Source: Paenibacillus odorifer
GTDB lineage: Bacteria; Bacillota; Bacilli; Paenibacillales; Paenibacillaceae
DNA length: 64,000 nucleotides
Reading direction: 5' to 3'
NCBI RefSeq assembly: GCF_000758725.1
Contig: NZ_CP009428.1
Coordinates: 496,001 to 560,000, forward strand
Part shown: piece by piece, positions 26,408 through 36,330 of the stretch
Numbering within the stretch: the first letter of the stretch is position 1
Layout: the number at the start of each line of letters is the position of its first letter
Translations under genes and position numbers: made by a program
The notes under the pieces: generated by a model
What the model was told of the DNA's origin: nothing
What the model saw: the letters and a program-made list of their open reading frames with translations, nothing else
Databases searched by the model: none

Positions 26408-27963
26408 AGAAGCTACTGATCATTGATGATGAAAAGAATATCCGTTACGGTCTCAAGACTATGATAGAAAGAGAATTTCCGTCCGTGTATACCATCACAA
26501 TGGCGAGTAATGGCGCAGAGGGTTTCGAGATATTTAAGACCGAAGGTGCAGATATTATTATTACAGATATACGTATGCCAGTGATGGATGGAATTACGCT
26601 GTTGGAGCAGATATCTAAGGTAACAAGTGGTGAGAAAAGCCCAGCAGTGCTGATCTTAAGCGGGTATGATGATTTCGAATATGCCAAAAGCGCGATTCGT
26701 TATCGCGTAAAGGATTACTTGCTGAAGCCGATTCGCCGAGATGAGTTGTTCGAAATTTTGAAGAATATCGATAAGGAACAGGAAGAACAGGATCTCAGCG
26801 CAAGGCAGCTGGAACAGGAAACGGAACACTTCCGCAGGGAACTGCGGTCCAGTCGTTTACGGGGACTGCTAATGCAGCAGGAGGTTCCGCTGGAGCGTGA
26901 GCAGCAAGAGTGGCTAAGTGATCTGCAAGCACCTTTTACAGTTGGTGTGTTGAATTACTATTACAATGACGGAACAAGAATGAAGTCGGGGGATGTTCAG
27001 GGACTGGCGGAACGATTGATCGGACCGCTTGAAAAGTTTTTCTCGGAAATCACAACGGATTGGGATGGCAAATTAGTCTTGATCGGGAGTAGAAAACAGG
27101 ATTTTATGGAGCTGTCCAGACAAGCTGAAGCTAAGGAAATAAAGGGATTATCGATTGGGATTAGCAGCGAAGGAGGAAGTCTTGAGGACCTCCGTTCCTG
27201 TTATAAGGAAGCATGCCGGGCACTGCAATATACTTTTTTATATCCGCAAGTGAGTTTATTGGATTATGGGGATGTTGGCCAGGGACGGTCTAACTTTCCG
27301 TTACCTAAGGAGGAGCTTCGCAAGCTGCTCAATATGCTGGGAACAGAACGCGAGAAGGAGATGAAGCATCTTCTATCTGTGATTTTTCAAACTGAGCATT
27401 TGAAGGAACTGGACCTAGCTTATCTGGAGTCCGTGGGACAGAATGTAAACGAGCTGGTGTTGGATGAAGTGTTTCGGGTGCATGGCGAAGCCTCGGTAGA
27501 GGTATTGAAGCTGTATCGTACGGTAGGCAATATGTACAACTATCGTCATTTCCACGAATATTATCGTGCGCTGGAGAACTTACTCTTGAGTGTGAATGAA
27601 TACATTGTAGGCGTAAGGTCCGCGCATACCGAGCATGCGGATATGGAAGAGGCACTGAGCTATATTGAAGCCAACTACGCCCGTCCACTGAATATGGCTA
27701 TGGTCAGCAATCATGTATCCTTGAATTATTCTTATTTTAGCGAAGCCTTTAAGGCATATACCGGTGAGAATTTTGTTATCTATTTAAAAAAGGTCCGCAT
27801 CCGTCATGCTAAAGAGCTATTGGCAAAAGGCTGCGGTAAGCTCGCAACAGTCTCAGAAGAGGTAGGCTTCGAGAACAGTAAACAATTTGCCCGTGTTTTT
27901 AAAGAGCTGGAGGGGATTTCCCCAGGTGATTATAGAGCGAAAATAGTATCCGAAGAGTGTTGA
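26404..27963 (+). CDS. YesN-type response regulator with AraC DNA-binding domain
   Basis: A 519-aa regulator. The receiver domain spans residues 1-125 (phospho-acceptor D55 in IIITDIRMP, Lys in YLLKPI). A variable middle region follows, and a C-terminal AraC/XylS double helix-turn-helix (about residues 415-512, ending FKELEGISPGDYR). The open frame reaches back into the kinase gene, but ATG 26404 has AGGAG upstream and begins at MKKLLIIDDEKN. ATGA overlap couples it to the kinase. It likely activates the sugar-uptake genes upstream. Confidence 0.9.
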   Translation: MKKLLIIDDEKNIRYGLKTMIEREFPSVYTITMASNGAEGFEIFKTEGADIIITDIRMPVMDGITLLEQISKVTSGEKSPAVLILSGYDDFEYAKSAIRYRVKDYLLKPIRRDELFEILKNIDKEQEEQDLSARQLEQETEHFRRELRSSRLRGLLMQQEVPLEREQQEWLSDLQAPFTVGVLNYYYNDGTRMKSGDVQGLAERLIGPLEKFFSEITTDWDGKLVLIGSRKQDFMELSRQAEAKEIKGLSIGISSEGGSLEDLRSCYKEACRALQYTFLYPQVSLLDYGDVGQGRSNFPLPKEELRKLLNMLGTEREKEMKHLLSVIFQTEHLKELDLAYLESVGQNVNELVLDEVFRVHGEASVEVLKLYRTVGNMYNYRHFHEYYRALENLLLSVNEYIVGVRSAHTEHADMEEALSYIEANYARPLNMAMVSNHVSLNYSYFSEAFKAYTGENFVIYLKKVRIRHAKELLAKGCGKLATVSEEVGFENSKQFARVFKELEGISPGDYRAKIVSEEC

Positions 27964-28036
27964 GGCTTTTGAAGATGCATTTAGAAGCGGCCCTCCTATA
28001 TAATGGATTTGAGAAGATTCATTGGAGGAATGAAGG

Positions 28037-28840
28037 GTGGAAGAAATACAAGGCAATTTGATTACGGTTCAGACATTAGCAGCGGATTTTCGTCGACTGG
28101 GCGTTAAGGCGGGCATGACGATTTTATTGCATTCTTCTTTTAAATCGTTAGGCCAATGGGTAGCCGGGGGCCCGGTCGCTGTTATTTTGGCATTGGAGGA
28201 GGTCCTCGGAGAATCTGGCACGCTGGTAATGCCTACTCATTCAAGTGACCTAACTGATCCCGCAGGCTGGAGCAACCCACCGGTGCCGGAGGCGTGGTGG
28301 CAGAGTATCCGCGAGCAGATGCCGCCTTATGATCCAGACCTGACCCAGCTTAGAGGAATGGGGGTTATTCCGGACTGCTTCCGTAAACAAAACGGAGTAA
28401 AACGCAGTGACCATCCGATACATTCGTTTGCCGCTTGGGGCAAGCATAGAGATGAAATTATGTATGGTCATGCGCTTGAAATGGGCCTGGGGGAAGATTC
28501 TCCGCTGGCTCGTATTTACGATCTGGGCGGACATGTACTGTTGCTGGGTGTAGGCAATCTTAATAATACTTCCCTGCATCTTGCCGAATGCCGCGCATCT
28601 TATGCTGGCAAGAAGGAAACCCTTGGCGGGGCGCCCATCATGGTGGATGGAGTTAGACAGTGGGTTGAATTTAAGGAACTGGATTGGGATTCTGACGATT
28701 TCGTTCAGCTGGCAGATCAGTTTGGACAAGAGACGGGACTTATTACATATGGACAGGTTGCTTCCGCAACCGCTCAATTGATTCCGCAACGGGAAATCGT
28801 AGATTATGCAGTGAACTGGATGGAACAGAACAGGAAGTAA
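28037..28840 (+). CDS. Aminoglycoside N(3)-acetyltransferase-like protein
   Basis: A 267-aa member of the AAC(3)/YokD family, which transfers acetyl from acetyl-CoA to an amine. Family landmarks are LLHSSFKSLG, GTLVMPTHS, RSDHPIHSFAAWG and a late GLITYGQVASATAQL. Whether it confers resistance cannot be read from sequence; many chromosomal members act on other substrates. GTG 28037 follows GGAGGAA. It stands 37 bp before the phosphatase gene. Confidence 0.85.
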   Translation: MEEIQGNLITVQTLAADFRRLGVKAGMTILLHSSFKSLGQWVAGGPVAVILALEEVLGESGTLVMPTHSSDLTDPAGWSNPPVPEAWWQSIREQMPPYDPDLTQLRGMGVIPDCFRKQNGVKRSDHPIHSFAAWGKHRDEIMYGHALEMGLGEDSPLARIYDLGGHVLLLGVGNLNNTSLHLAECRASYAGKKETLGGAPIMVDGVRQWVEFKELDWDSDDFVQLADQFGQETGLITYGQVASATAQLIPQREIVDYAVNWMEQNRK

Positions 28841-28877
28841 AACTCATTGGATAGGGGAAACGGAAGGAGAAGCTGGC

Positions 28878-29516
28878 ATGAGTACAACAACGATATTTTT
28901 AACCCGGCATGGTCAAACGGAATGGAACGTGCAGCATCGGATGCAGGGACATATGGATTCTGAACTGACGGCTCTTGGTGTGCAACAGGCAGAATGGCTG
29001 AGCCGGGGAATGCGCACTGAACAGCTGGATGTCATCTATGCAAGCCCCAGCCCAAGGGCGCTGCGCACAGCTGAGATTATTCGTGGAGAGCGGAGTACTC
29101 CGCTTAAGACCTCTGAGGCGTTCAAAGAGATTGGCATGGGTGTGTGGGAAGGCCGTGATTCTACTGAGCTGGAGAGCGAGTATTCGGAGCAGCATCGCAA
29201 TTTCTGGCAAGACCCTGAGCAGTTTAAAGTGGAGGGCAGTGAGACCTTCGCAGAGGTGCAGGGACGGGCGCTGGGTAAGCTTCAGGAAATTCTCGTTAAC
29301 CATCAAGGTGAGACCATTCTTATTGTCACACATACAGTAGTGATTAAGCTGTTAATGGCCTATTTTGAGGGCAGAGCGCTGCCTAAGCTCTGGGATCTGC
29401 CTTACATTTATCCGACCTGCTTATGCAGGGTTGATTTTACGGATGGTGTGCCGGAAATCCTGCTGCACGGGGATACGAGCCATTACGAAGAGAGTGAAGC
29501 TGGGATGGAATCATAA
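28878..29516 (+). CDS. Histidine-phosphatase-family protein (phosphoglycerate-mutase like)
   Basis: A 212-aa enzyme with the catalytic RHG triad in LTRHGQTEWN at residues 8-17, and the second active-site His in VTHTVVIKLLMAY near residue 153. It resembles the PhoE/GpmB broad-specificity phosphatase branch more than glycolytic mutases. It acts in the cytoplasm; the substrate is unknown. AAGGAGA precedes ATG 28878, and a strong shared terminator follows. Confidence 0.88.
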   Translation: MSTTTIFLTRHGQTEWNVQHRMQGHMDSELTALGVQQAEWLSRGMRTEQLDVIYASPSPRALRTAEIIRGERSTPLKTSEAFKEIGMGVWEGRDSTELESEYSEQHRNFWQDPEQFKVEGSETFAEVQGRALGKLQEILVNHQGETILIVTHTVVIKLLMAYFEGRALPKLWDLPYIYPTCLCRVDFTDGVPEILLHGDTSHYEESEAGMES

Positions 29517-29544
29517 CACTTCCTACAGATCAGGTTGGTTTATT

Positions 29545-29595
29545 AAAAAAGGCGGTTCCTCGGGTGCATTACGCACTCGGGAAACCGCCTTTTTG
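29545..29595. terminator. Bidirectional terminator
   Basis: A-run, GGCGGTT and GTGC pair with GCAC and AACCGCC, followed by TTTTT. It lies between the phosphatase gene (+) and the end of the giant nuclease gene (-). Confidence 0.85.
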
Positions 29596-29621
29596 TCTTC
29601 AGAGCTGGAGATCAGCTTTTG

Positions 29622-32600
29622 CTAGTTGATAAATTGGAGAGATTTCAATGTCTTCTCCAGCATCGTAACCGCTTCGGCACGAGTTGCCAGCTTCTGTGGA
29701 GCAAAGGAACCGTCTGTTGCTCCTTGGATAATTCCCTCAGCAGCGATTTCTGCTACTGCTGCTTGAGACCAAGCAGGAATGCTTGCTGCGTCACTGAATT
29801 TAGCCAGTGCCGCAGGATCGGCATTTAAGGTTTTACCTGTGTACTTGATGGCTTTCGCTAATACCGAGGCCATTTCCTGACGAGTGATTGGGCTACCCGG
29901 CTTAAAGCTGCCATCGGTATAACCGGAAATCAAACCGGCTTCTGCTGCGGTGCGTATAGCATCAGCATACCAAGCACTTGAGTTTACATCTTTAAATGTG
30001 GTCTCACCATTACCTGTCGCAAGTCCCAGAGAACGCGTAATTAATGCGGCGAACTCAGCACGTGTGATCGACTGTGAAGGAGAGAACGTATCGTTGCTTG
30101 TTCCGCTGACAATTAGTTTGGTAGCTAATAGATCAATGGATGATTTAGCCCAGTGTCCGTTAATATCTGCGAACGTTTTGGAAGACTTAACAACGGTGTA
30201 GTAGCTGTTGCTGTTCCGTTTAATCGTAACGTCCGTTGTTCCATCTGTTTTAGGAACAAAGATAGCAGGCACGAAGGAGATCTTACCTGAAGCAGGATCG
30301 AAGACCACTGCCGTTGCGTTATTTGAATTTAAGGAAGTAGGTACATTGATCGTCCGATTAACATAAGTACTGCCGAAATTGTTCAGCGGCACACTCTTAC
30401 TTCCGGCTTGCGCTGAAACGCTGAATTCGATTACTGGAGCAGCTAAAGTAGCATTACCTAGCTGTGATGCGATAGCTTGGTTTGTGCTGCTTAGTGTTCC
30501 CGAATTCGCTAGTAGAATAGATACCGTAATTGTAAAGTCGCTGGTGCCTAATTGAGCGGCAAGCGCTGCGCTGTTTACAACACGGAGTGGCAAGGAATAA
30601 GAAGCGCCATCAGTAGTAAAGGTAAGAACTGTGTTAGGCTGTGCTGCTGCTTGTTTTACAAGCACACTGCCTGGAAGCACTACTTGAGCGCCACCTGTAG
30701 TAGCTTTAACCGGAATAACCAGCTCTTGGCTACCCGCTGGCAGTTCAGCAAGTTGTTTGGTTAGATCAGCAGCATTAATTGTTGTTACTTGTGCTGAAGC
30801 AATTGGTGCCGCAGTTGGAGCAACAGTTGGTGATGGTGTAGCTGTAGCGGTTGGTACTGTTGGAGCCGATGTTGGTACTGATGTAGGCACTGAAGTTGGA
30901 TCTGGTGTTGGTACTGGTGTTGGGTCTGGTGTCGGAGTTGGATTTGTCTCCGGCAGTGGTGCACCTTTTAGATCAACAATCCGGCCCTCAACGGCGGAAG
31001 TGTTCGCAGTGACCGTTCCAACCTTCTGCAGATACTTCGTAAATACATCAAAGTCCGGTAGGTACAGCAGATTCACGCGACCTTCTTTATAGGCCTTTTC
31101 AAGTGAAGTATAGAAATCTCCACCCTTAGCTGTGAAAGCATTCGTAGCTACTTCGTAGGATGCGTTCAGATCCAGAGGGACGTATTTATCCCCGTTTTTC
31201 ACTTCAATACGCAGTACACGTTCGTTCACAGGTTTCGTAGAGTCGTAATAGAATTTCAACCCTGCAACGTGTGGGAAACGTCCGTCTGCTGCCGGCGTTT
31301 TGGAAACCCCGTTCTCCATGGCATCCTTAATTTCTTGTCCAGTCAAAGTGATCGTAACCAGATCGTTGTTGAATGGAAGTACGCCGAGTACTTCGCCTTG
31401 TGTGATCGGTCCTTCGTTGATGGATTCGCGAATACCGCCGCCGTTTTGCAGGGCGATTACGGCATTAGTGCCCGCTTTTTGAGCTGCATAAAGCATGCCA
31501 TCGGCAATCAGGTTACCAAGATTAGTTTCCTTTGTGCGCACATTATCGCGAACGCCGTTTAGAACAACCTCTGAATTTCCTACTACCTCATTGGTTAGTT
31601 CTTGAATACCCGGCTTATACTCCGTATCCAGGATCTTTTTGGCTTCTGGGTCCTCGGCGATAACGTAGTTAGTGCCGTTTTTAGCATCGATGGAGATTAA
31701 TTGATCTTTCCAATCGGTCAGTACGCCATCTTGGTTAAATTTAACTTCAAGTTGTCCAAGGAAAAGACCTTTTTCACCGGTCTGTACAATAAGCTTCGGT
31801 GCGTTAGGATCGCTGTTATCAACAACGGCTTGATTCAGTTGCGTGTGGCTGTGCCCCCCAACGATAATATCAATGCCGTTAACAGCTTTGGCTAACTTGA
31901 GATCTTCTTCGTAGCCAAGGTGTGAGAGAACAATGATCTTGTTAACATTCTCTTTTTCAAGCATAGCGACCGTTGCTTCCGCTTTAGCGAAGGCATTCTC
32001 AAAGGTCACTTTACCTGGTGAAGCAATGTTCGCCGTGTCTTCTGTCGTCAGACCCATGATGCCGACCTGTTGGCCGTCTACTTCTTTGATCAGCGCAGGG
32101 TAGATGGTTCCAGCATTACCTGACCGGCCGATTTCATTGGTGAACATTTTGCTAAGAATATCATCCGCTGAGAAGTTCACGTTGGAGGAGACGAATGGGA
32201 ACTTAGCGTTGCCGATGAATTTGGACAGTACATCTGAATCTTTATCAAACTCATGATTACCGAAAGTCATAGCATCATATTTGACCAGATTCATAAAGGC
32301 CAGATCTGCTTGACCCAGATACTTATTGAAGTAAAGCGTTCCGGAGAACACATCACCTGCGTCTACAAGAATAGGATTCTCTGTAGTCGCCTTGGCATCT
32401 TGGATTGCTGTTACACGGCGTAAGATGTTGTTTGGCGAGCTGACAGTATCTAATCCTGCATGTGTATCATTGGTGTGCAGAATGGTTAGTGGGAAGTCTT
32501 CAGCAGTATTAAAATCAATCTGTGCCAAAACCGCATCATGATCGGATACCCGGCCATTCGATGGTGAGAAGTCGGCATTTAGATGAACGACATCTACTTT

Positions 32601-35600
32601 AGAAGAAGCCGTTAGATTTTTACTGACAAGAATATGATCTAGCACTTGAGAGTTTCCGTCATAGGTGTACGTATACTGCTCATTTAAAGGCAATGTATCG
32701 ATCAAATTGTCTAGTTCTGTACCTTTTAAGAGGGTTGCAGTTTTAGTGAATTGGAAGTCATTCAAATCACCAAGAGCTACGATGTTGGCTTTAGGATTTG
32801 CAGTCAGAACCTCTTTGACAAATCCGTTTACGACCGCCGCGATTTTATGGCGCTGTGTTTCACTGGACAATACAGGGGGCTGAACGTTTCCGAAAGGACC
32901 GGTATCGCCGCCTTTTGAATTGAAATGGTTAGCGATCACAATTACTGTTTCGCCACCGAATACGAACTGTGCAGCAAGGGGTTTACGTGAACTTGCAAAG
33001 GCAGAGTTTGTTGGATCAATTCGGCCCGGATTGTAGGTCAATTGATCTGCCGCTGCATTATATCCAACGGGTTGTGTAGCTGTACCTTTTTGTCCGCTCA
33101 CACTGTCTGCAAGCTGTACTCTTGCTGGATTGTACAGGAATCCTACGCGAATGTTTCCGCCTGGGGCACCGCCATCCATATTGTTCTCCGGAGCGATGTC
33201 TGTGTATTTATATACAGGACCGCCAGCGGTTTCAATGGCTTTAATCAGTTCGGCTGCACTTGCTTCAGTGATTCCATTATTGGTTTCACCATTGCTGTCC
33301 TGCATTTCGACAACGCCGATAATGTCAGGTTTTTTCATATTGTTTGTGATGGAGTCGGCTAGTTTCTGGATTTTTGTTGCTCCGACACCGGGGTAGAAGT
33401 TTTCAATGTTATACGATGCAATCAACAACTTACTATCATTGACTTCAAGAGTAGTTGTTTCTTGCTTAAAGGTACTTGGAGTGATGGCTGGAAGCTTACC
33501 GTTTTCCGGAATCACTTTGAAGTTACCGTTGTTGTATCCGATGACACCAGTAACATCTCCAGCGAACTTATCTCCGGTGATGACTTCTTGCCCCGGATTT
33601 CCGTAAGCGATGATGAGGCGCTGAGGATTGTATTGGTTGTATTCTTTGAGAACTAATCCACCAGCTGGTGTGATGACATCAGGTGTATCATTTTCTACTC
33701 TTGTAGGGATGTTATAGAGCATAGAATTTCCGCTACCACTTGTCCAATAAGGACTGATAATCGTAGGGGTAGGGAGCTTGACTAGCATACCTTCTAACGA
33801 TTCGTAGAAATCAATTGCATCTTCATTAGGCTCAAAATTAGCCATGCCGTCATTGTCAATTATGGTAGACGGAATTGCTCTCCCGCCTTTACCAAGTACA
33901 ACAGGCACCGGCACAGTATAACTTGAAGAGGAGTCCACTTTTATTGAAGTCATAGTAATTTGAGTAGAGGTTAAATTACTTGCGTTACCTTCGTTGTATT
34001 CGGAAATAGCTCCACTAACTTGGACTAACTCTCCAATTTGAGGTTTAAGGGATGAATTAGTGCTGTATACAAAAATACCTTCCGAAGTGTTTACATTATC
34101 GTCTGGTTGAGGATCTTGCATAAAGAAACCTCTATAAGCGCCAGTTGCAAAGGTGTACCCGTATTGGGTAACGATGCCTTCTACATCAGAAACGTTCTGA
34201 CCTGTATACTCAGAAGCATGAGATTCTCCTTGAATATCATGTATACGAGGGAGTTCAGACGCTTTATAAGCAAAGGTATAAACCTTACTTGTCTTGCCAT
34301 CTGCTACGACAATTGCATTGACGGTAAGATCTTGATTAACTGTAATCGGATCTGAATAAAGTTTACTTGCTGTTGTTGGTTCAGTTCCGTTGGTCGTGTA
34401 GTAAATCTGTGCTCCAAGAGTAGGGCTGGAAAGGGTCACAGAACTTCCTTTGATGATGCGACCTGCGCCAGGGCTGGCCATAACGGAAAAATTTTCTTCC
34501 ACCAAAGCATTTTCGTTAAGTGGAATGAATTGATAAATCGTATTATATTGCTCGATAACCCCAGTGATATTGTCAAAGGTTTTACCCTTAACTAGTTTAG
34601 GCAGGGTTGAAAAAATTGTGAATTGTTGTCCACCTTGGCTAGCAGTCACCGTGCTGCCATTTACATTGTCTATGGTCACATTATTCATAGTTACCAGCTG
34701 AGCTTCGTGGCTTTCGCCGTTCGCGGCAGACAAGTCGGTTGCGGTGATCAATTTTGGTGCAGGCACCCCAACATTTTGTGCAGCTACATTGTATTGAAGT
34801 CCACTTTGGAATTTGATTTCTTGCAGATTGCTGTAGATATCCATTGTGCCGATTACTTCAACACGATCTCCAACGTTTGCGAACTCTGGAAATCCATAAA
34901 GTACGATCCCGCCAGATTCATCCTGAATATACATTTTTGCTGCATTAATGTGAGTTACGATACCTTCTGTTAAAATATTCTGACCTTTACTAGCAAGGCG
35001 TGCTGTTGCAACATCTGTTTTGGCCAGAATCGTGTAATCAAAAGTCGATACAGGGCTGTCTGGCATATTTGGTTCTGAAGCATACGCTTTAATCGTAGTG
35101 TCCTCAGTTAAGGTAATAGGTCCTGTGTAAGGTTGAAAATTAGTTGAACCACCTGATCCATAAACAGCTGCGTAGACGGATGCTCCAACCGTTGGAGAAT
35201 TTAAAGATATTTCTGTGCCTACCGGCCAGGCATTAGAGGCTGGTGAAGCTAATACGGAACTAGCAGTCTCCGGTAATTCAGGTAATGTACCGTAGCTGCT
35301 GTTTCGTGGACTTGGTGCTTGGACAACAAAATCCGTAGAGTTGTTATCCATATCTAGACCGCGGCTGTCTGCCGGTGCATTAGCCGCAGCTTTACGGATA
35401 GCGGCTGTCGTATTGGAGAGAGCAGCGGTCGCACTTCCCTCGACATTTGTGGCTGTTCCGTAGCCAACTAAATCAATCGTTGTACCTGATTTATCAACGA
35501 GGTCGACTTTGCCGTTTGTTCCACTCATAGCAAGGATTCCCTTGCTAACATCAGGAGTAGGCAAGTCGGTAGTTCCTCCAGCTCCAGCGGCCTCCTCAAT

Positions 35601-35912
35601 AAGGAAGTATCCATTTGCCGGGATAGTTCCATTTAAGTCTGTTCCACTACTAAAGGTTCCGGCCGCTGAGGTATACCGAACTTTCCATCCAGTCAAATCT
35701 ACTGGATGATTCGTAGGATTGTATAATTCAATAAAATCATTTTTAAACTCCGCTCCGCCGTTTCCACCACCACCATAGACCTGCGAGATAACAATGTTGC
35801 TATTATCCGGTGCTGCCTCGGCAGTCTGGACAGCTGGTAACACACTGCCGGCAACCATTAACATTGCCAGTCCAGTAGCGAACCATTTTCTTACTCTTGA
35901 AGAAATAATCAT
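29622..35912 (-). CDS. Giant secreted nuclease / 5'-nucleotidase with SLH anchor
   Basis: A 2096-aa multidomain exoenzyme. A signal peptide ends near residue 33 (AEAAPD). Then come a lamin-tail domain (about 36-175), a chitobiase-C-like sandwich, an OB-fold-like region (300-460), a second sandwich (480-550) and another OB-like region. An endonuclease/exonuclease/phosphatase domain follows at about 825-1130 (SYNIENFYPG, VALGDLNDF, SDHDAVLAQ), then a calcineurin-type 5'-nucleotidase at about 1140-1420 (HTNDTHAG, FGNHEFDKD, GGHSHTQL) with its C-terminal domain at 1450-1627 (QNGGGIRES). A Pro-Thr linker precedes three SLH repeats (about 1911-2090, each with TRAE/TRQE). It probably degrades extracellular DNA to nucleosides and phosphate while bound to the wall. 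Confidence 0.9.
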   Translation of the reverse strand: MIISSRVRKWFATGLAMLMVAGSVLPAVQTAEAAPDNSNIVISQVYGGGGNGGAEFKNDFIELYNPTNHPVDLTGWKVRYTSAAGTFSSGTDLNGTIPANGYFLIEEAAGAGGTTDLPTPDVSKGILAMSGTNGKVDLVDKSGTTIDLVGYGTATNVEGSATAALSNTTAAIRKAAANAPADSRGLDMDNNSTDFVVQAPSPRNSSYGTLPELPETASSVLASPASNAWPVGTEISLNSPTVGASVYAAVYGSGGSTNFQPYTGPITLTEDTTIKAYASEPNMPDSPVSTFDYTILAKTDVATARLASKGQNILTEGIVTHINAAKMYIQDESGGIVLYGFPEFANVGDRVEVIGTMDIYSNLQEIKFQSGLQYNVAAQNVGVPAPKLITATDLSAANGESHEAQLVTMNNVTIDNVNGSTVTASQGGQQFTIFSTLPKLVKGKTFDNITGVIEQYNTIYQFIPLNENALVEENFSVMASPGAGRIIKGSSVTLSSPTLGAQIYYTTNGTEPTTASKLYSDPITVNQDLTVNAIVVADGKTSKVYTFAYKASELPRIHDIQGESHASEYTGQNVSDVEGIVTQYGYTFATGAYRGFFMQDPQPDDNVNTSEGIFVYSTNSSLKPQIGELVQVSGAISEYNEGNASNLTSTQITMTSIKVDSSSSYTVPVPVVLGKGGRAIPSTIIDNDGMANFEPNEDAIDFYESLEGMLVKLPTPTIISPYWTSGSGNSMLYNIPTRVENDTPDVITPAGGLVLKEYNQYNPQRLIIAYGNPGQEVITGDKFAGDVTGVIGYNNGNFKVIPENGKLPAITPSTFKQETTTLEVNDSKLLIASYNIENFYPGVGATKIQKLADSITNNMKKPDIIGVVEMQDSNGETNNGITEASAAELIKAIETAGGPVYKYTDIAPENNMDGGAPGGNIRVGFLYNPARVQLADSVSGQKGTATQPVGYNAAADQLTYNPGRIDPTNSAFASSRKPLAAQFVFGGETVIVIANHFNSKGGDTGPFGNVQPPVLSSETQRHKIAAVVNGFVKEVLTANPKANIVALGDLNDFQFTKTATLLKGTELDNLIDTLPLNEQYTYTYDGNSQVLDHILVSKNLTASSKVDVVHLNADFSPSNGRVSDHDAVLAQIDFNTAEDFPLTILHTNDTHAGLDTVSSPNNILRRVTAIQDAKATTENPILVDAGDVFSGTLYFNKYLGQADLAFMNLVKYDAMTFGNHEFDKDSDVLSKFIGNAKFPFVSSNVNFSADDILSKMFTNEIGRSGNAGTIYPALIKEVDGQQVGIMGLTTEDTANIASPGKVTFENAFAKAEATVAMLEKENVNKIIVLSHLGYEEDLKLAKAVNGIDIIVGGHSHTQLNQAVVDNSDPNAPKLIVQTGEKGLFLGQLEVKFNQDGVLTDWKDQLISIDAKNGTNYVIAEDPEAKKILDTEYKPGIQELTNEVVGNSEVVLNGVRDNVRTKETNLGNLIADGMLYAAQKAGTNAVIALQNGGGIRESINEGPITQGEVLGVLPFNNDLVTITLTGQEIKDAMENGVSKTPAADGRFPHVAGLKFYYDSTKPVNERVLRIEVKNGDKYVPLDLNASYEVATNAFTAKGGDFYTSLEKAYKEGRVNLLYLPDFDVFTKYLQKVGTVTANTSAVEGRIVDLKGAPLPETNPTPTPDPTPVPTPDPTSVPTSVPTSAPTVPTATATPSPTVAPTAAPIASAQVTTINAADLTKQLAELPAGSQELVIPVKATTGGAQVVLPGSVLVKQAAAQPNTVLTFTTDGASYSLPLRVVNSAALAAQLGTSDFTITVSILLANSGTLSSTNQAIASQLGNATLAAPVIEFSVSAQAGSKSVPLNNFGSTYVNRTINVPTSLNSNNATAVVFDPASGKISFVPAIFVPKTDGTTDVTIKRNSNSYYTVVKSSKTFADINGHWAKSSIDLLATKLIVSGTSNDTFSPSQSITRAEFAALITRSLGLATGNGETTFKDVNSSAWYADAIRTAAEAGLISGYTDGSFKPGSPITRQEMASVLAKAIKYTGKTLNADPAALAKFSDAASIPAWSQAAVAEIAAEGIIQGATDGSFAPQKLATRAEAVTMLEKTLKSLQFIN

Positions 35913-36251
35913 TTGGATAAGTCATTCTCCCCTCGAATCTTTTATTTACAACCTATTAAATCTTAGCATTCAAATGTAAAATGAAAGGTTGTCTTACATG
36001 AATATAAATTAAAGTTTGCATCAATTAAATCTAAAAATTGAAATGTTGTGATTTTAGTATAAAAACAGTGCATAAATACAATATTAATAATAAATCTAGT
36101 ATTTTTATGGTTAATAGAGCACCAACATGTTAATTGCATGTTATGTATATTGTTGAATTCAGTATGGATTACGACAAATTTATTCTAGAGTTTTGTTAAT
36201 TTTTACATAGGGAAAACAATAGAGATTAAAATTATATTGAATGTATCGGAA
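35913..36251. other. AT-rich intergenic region
   Basis: About 340 very AT-rich bases between the giant nuclease gene and the serS terminator, both on the minus strand. It must contain the nuclease promoter, but I could not pick one -35/-10 pair with confidence. The nuclease ribosome site is GAGGGGAG (complement of about 35924-35931). No ORF, repeat or structured RNA is evident. Confidence 0.5.
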
Positions 36252-36302
36252 CAAAAATAATGCCCCTCCAGCTTCTTATCGAGAAGTGGAAGGGCATTAT
36301 TA
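36252..36302 (-). terminator. Terminator of serS
   Basis: On the minus strand a long stem (AATAATGCCC with GGGCATTATT, inner CTTCTCGATAAGAAG) ends in a T-run, 28 bp after the serS stop. Confidence 0.85.
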
Positions 36303-36330
36303 ATTTAAAATCTATTTGGACAACACAGTA

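Noticed and set aside
28037-28840. Acquired aminoglycoside-resistance gene
   Set aside because: Composition matches the neighbours and there are no mobile elements; a chromosomal AAC(3)-like protein of unknown substrate is more likely.
30757-31092. 111-codon Gly-Val frame opposite the giant nuclease
   Set aside because: Antisense of the Pro-Thr linker of the nuclease.
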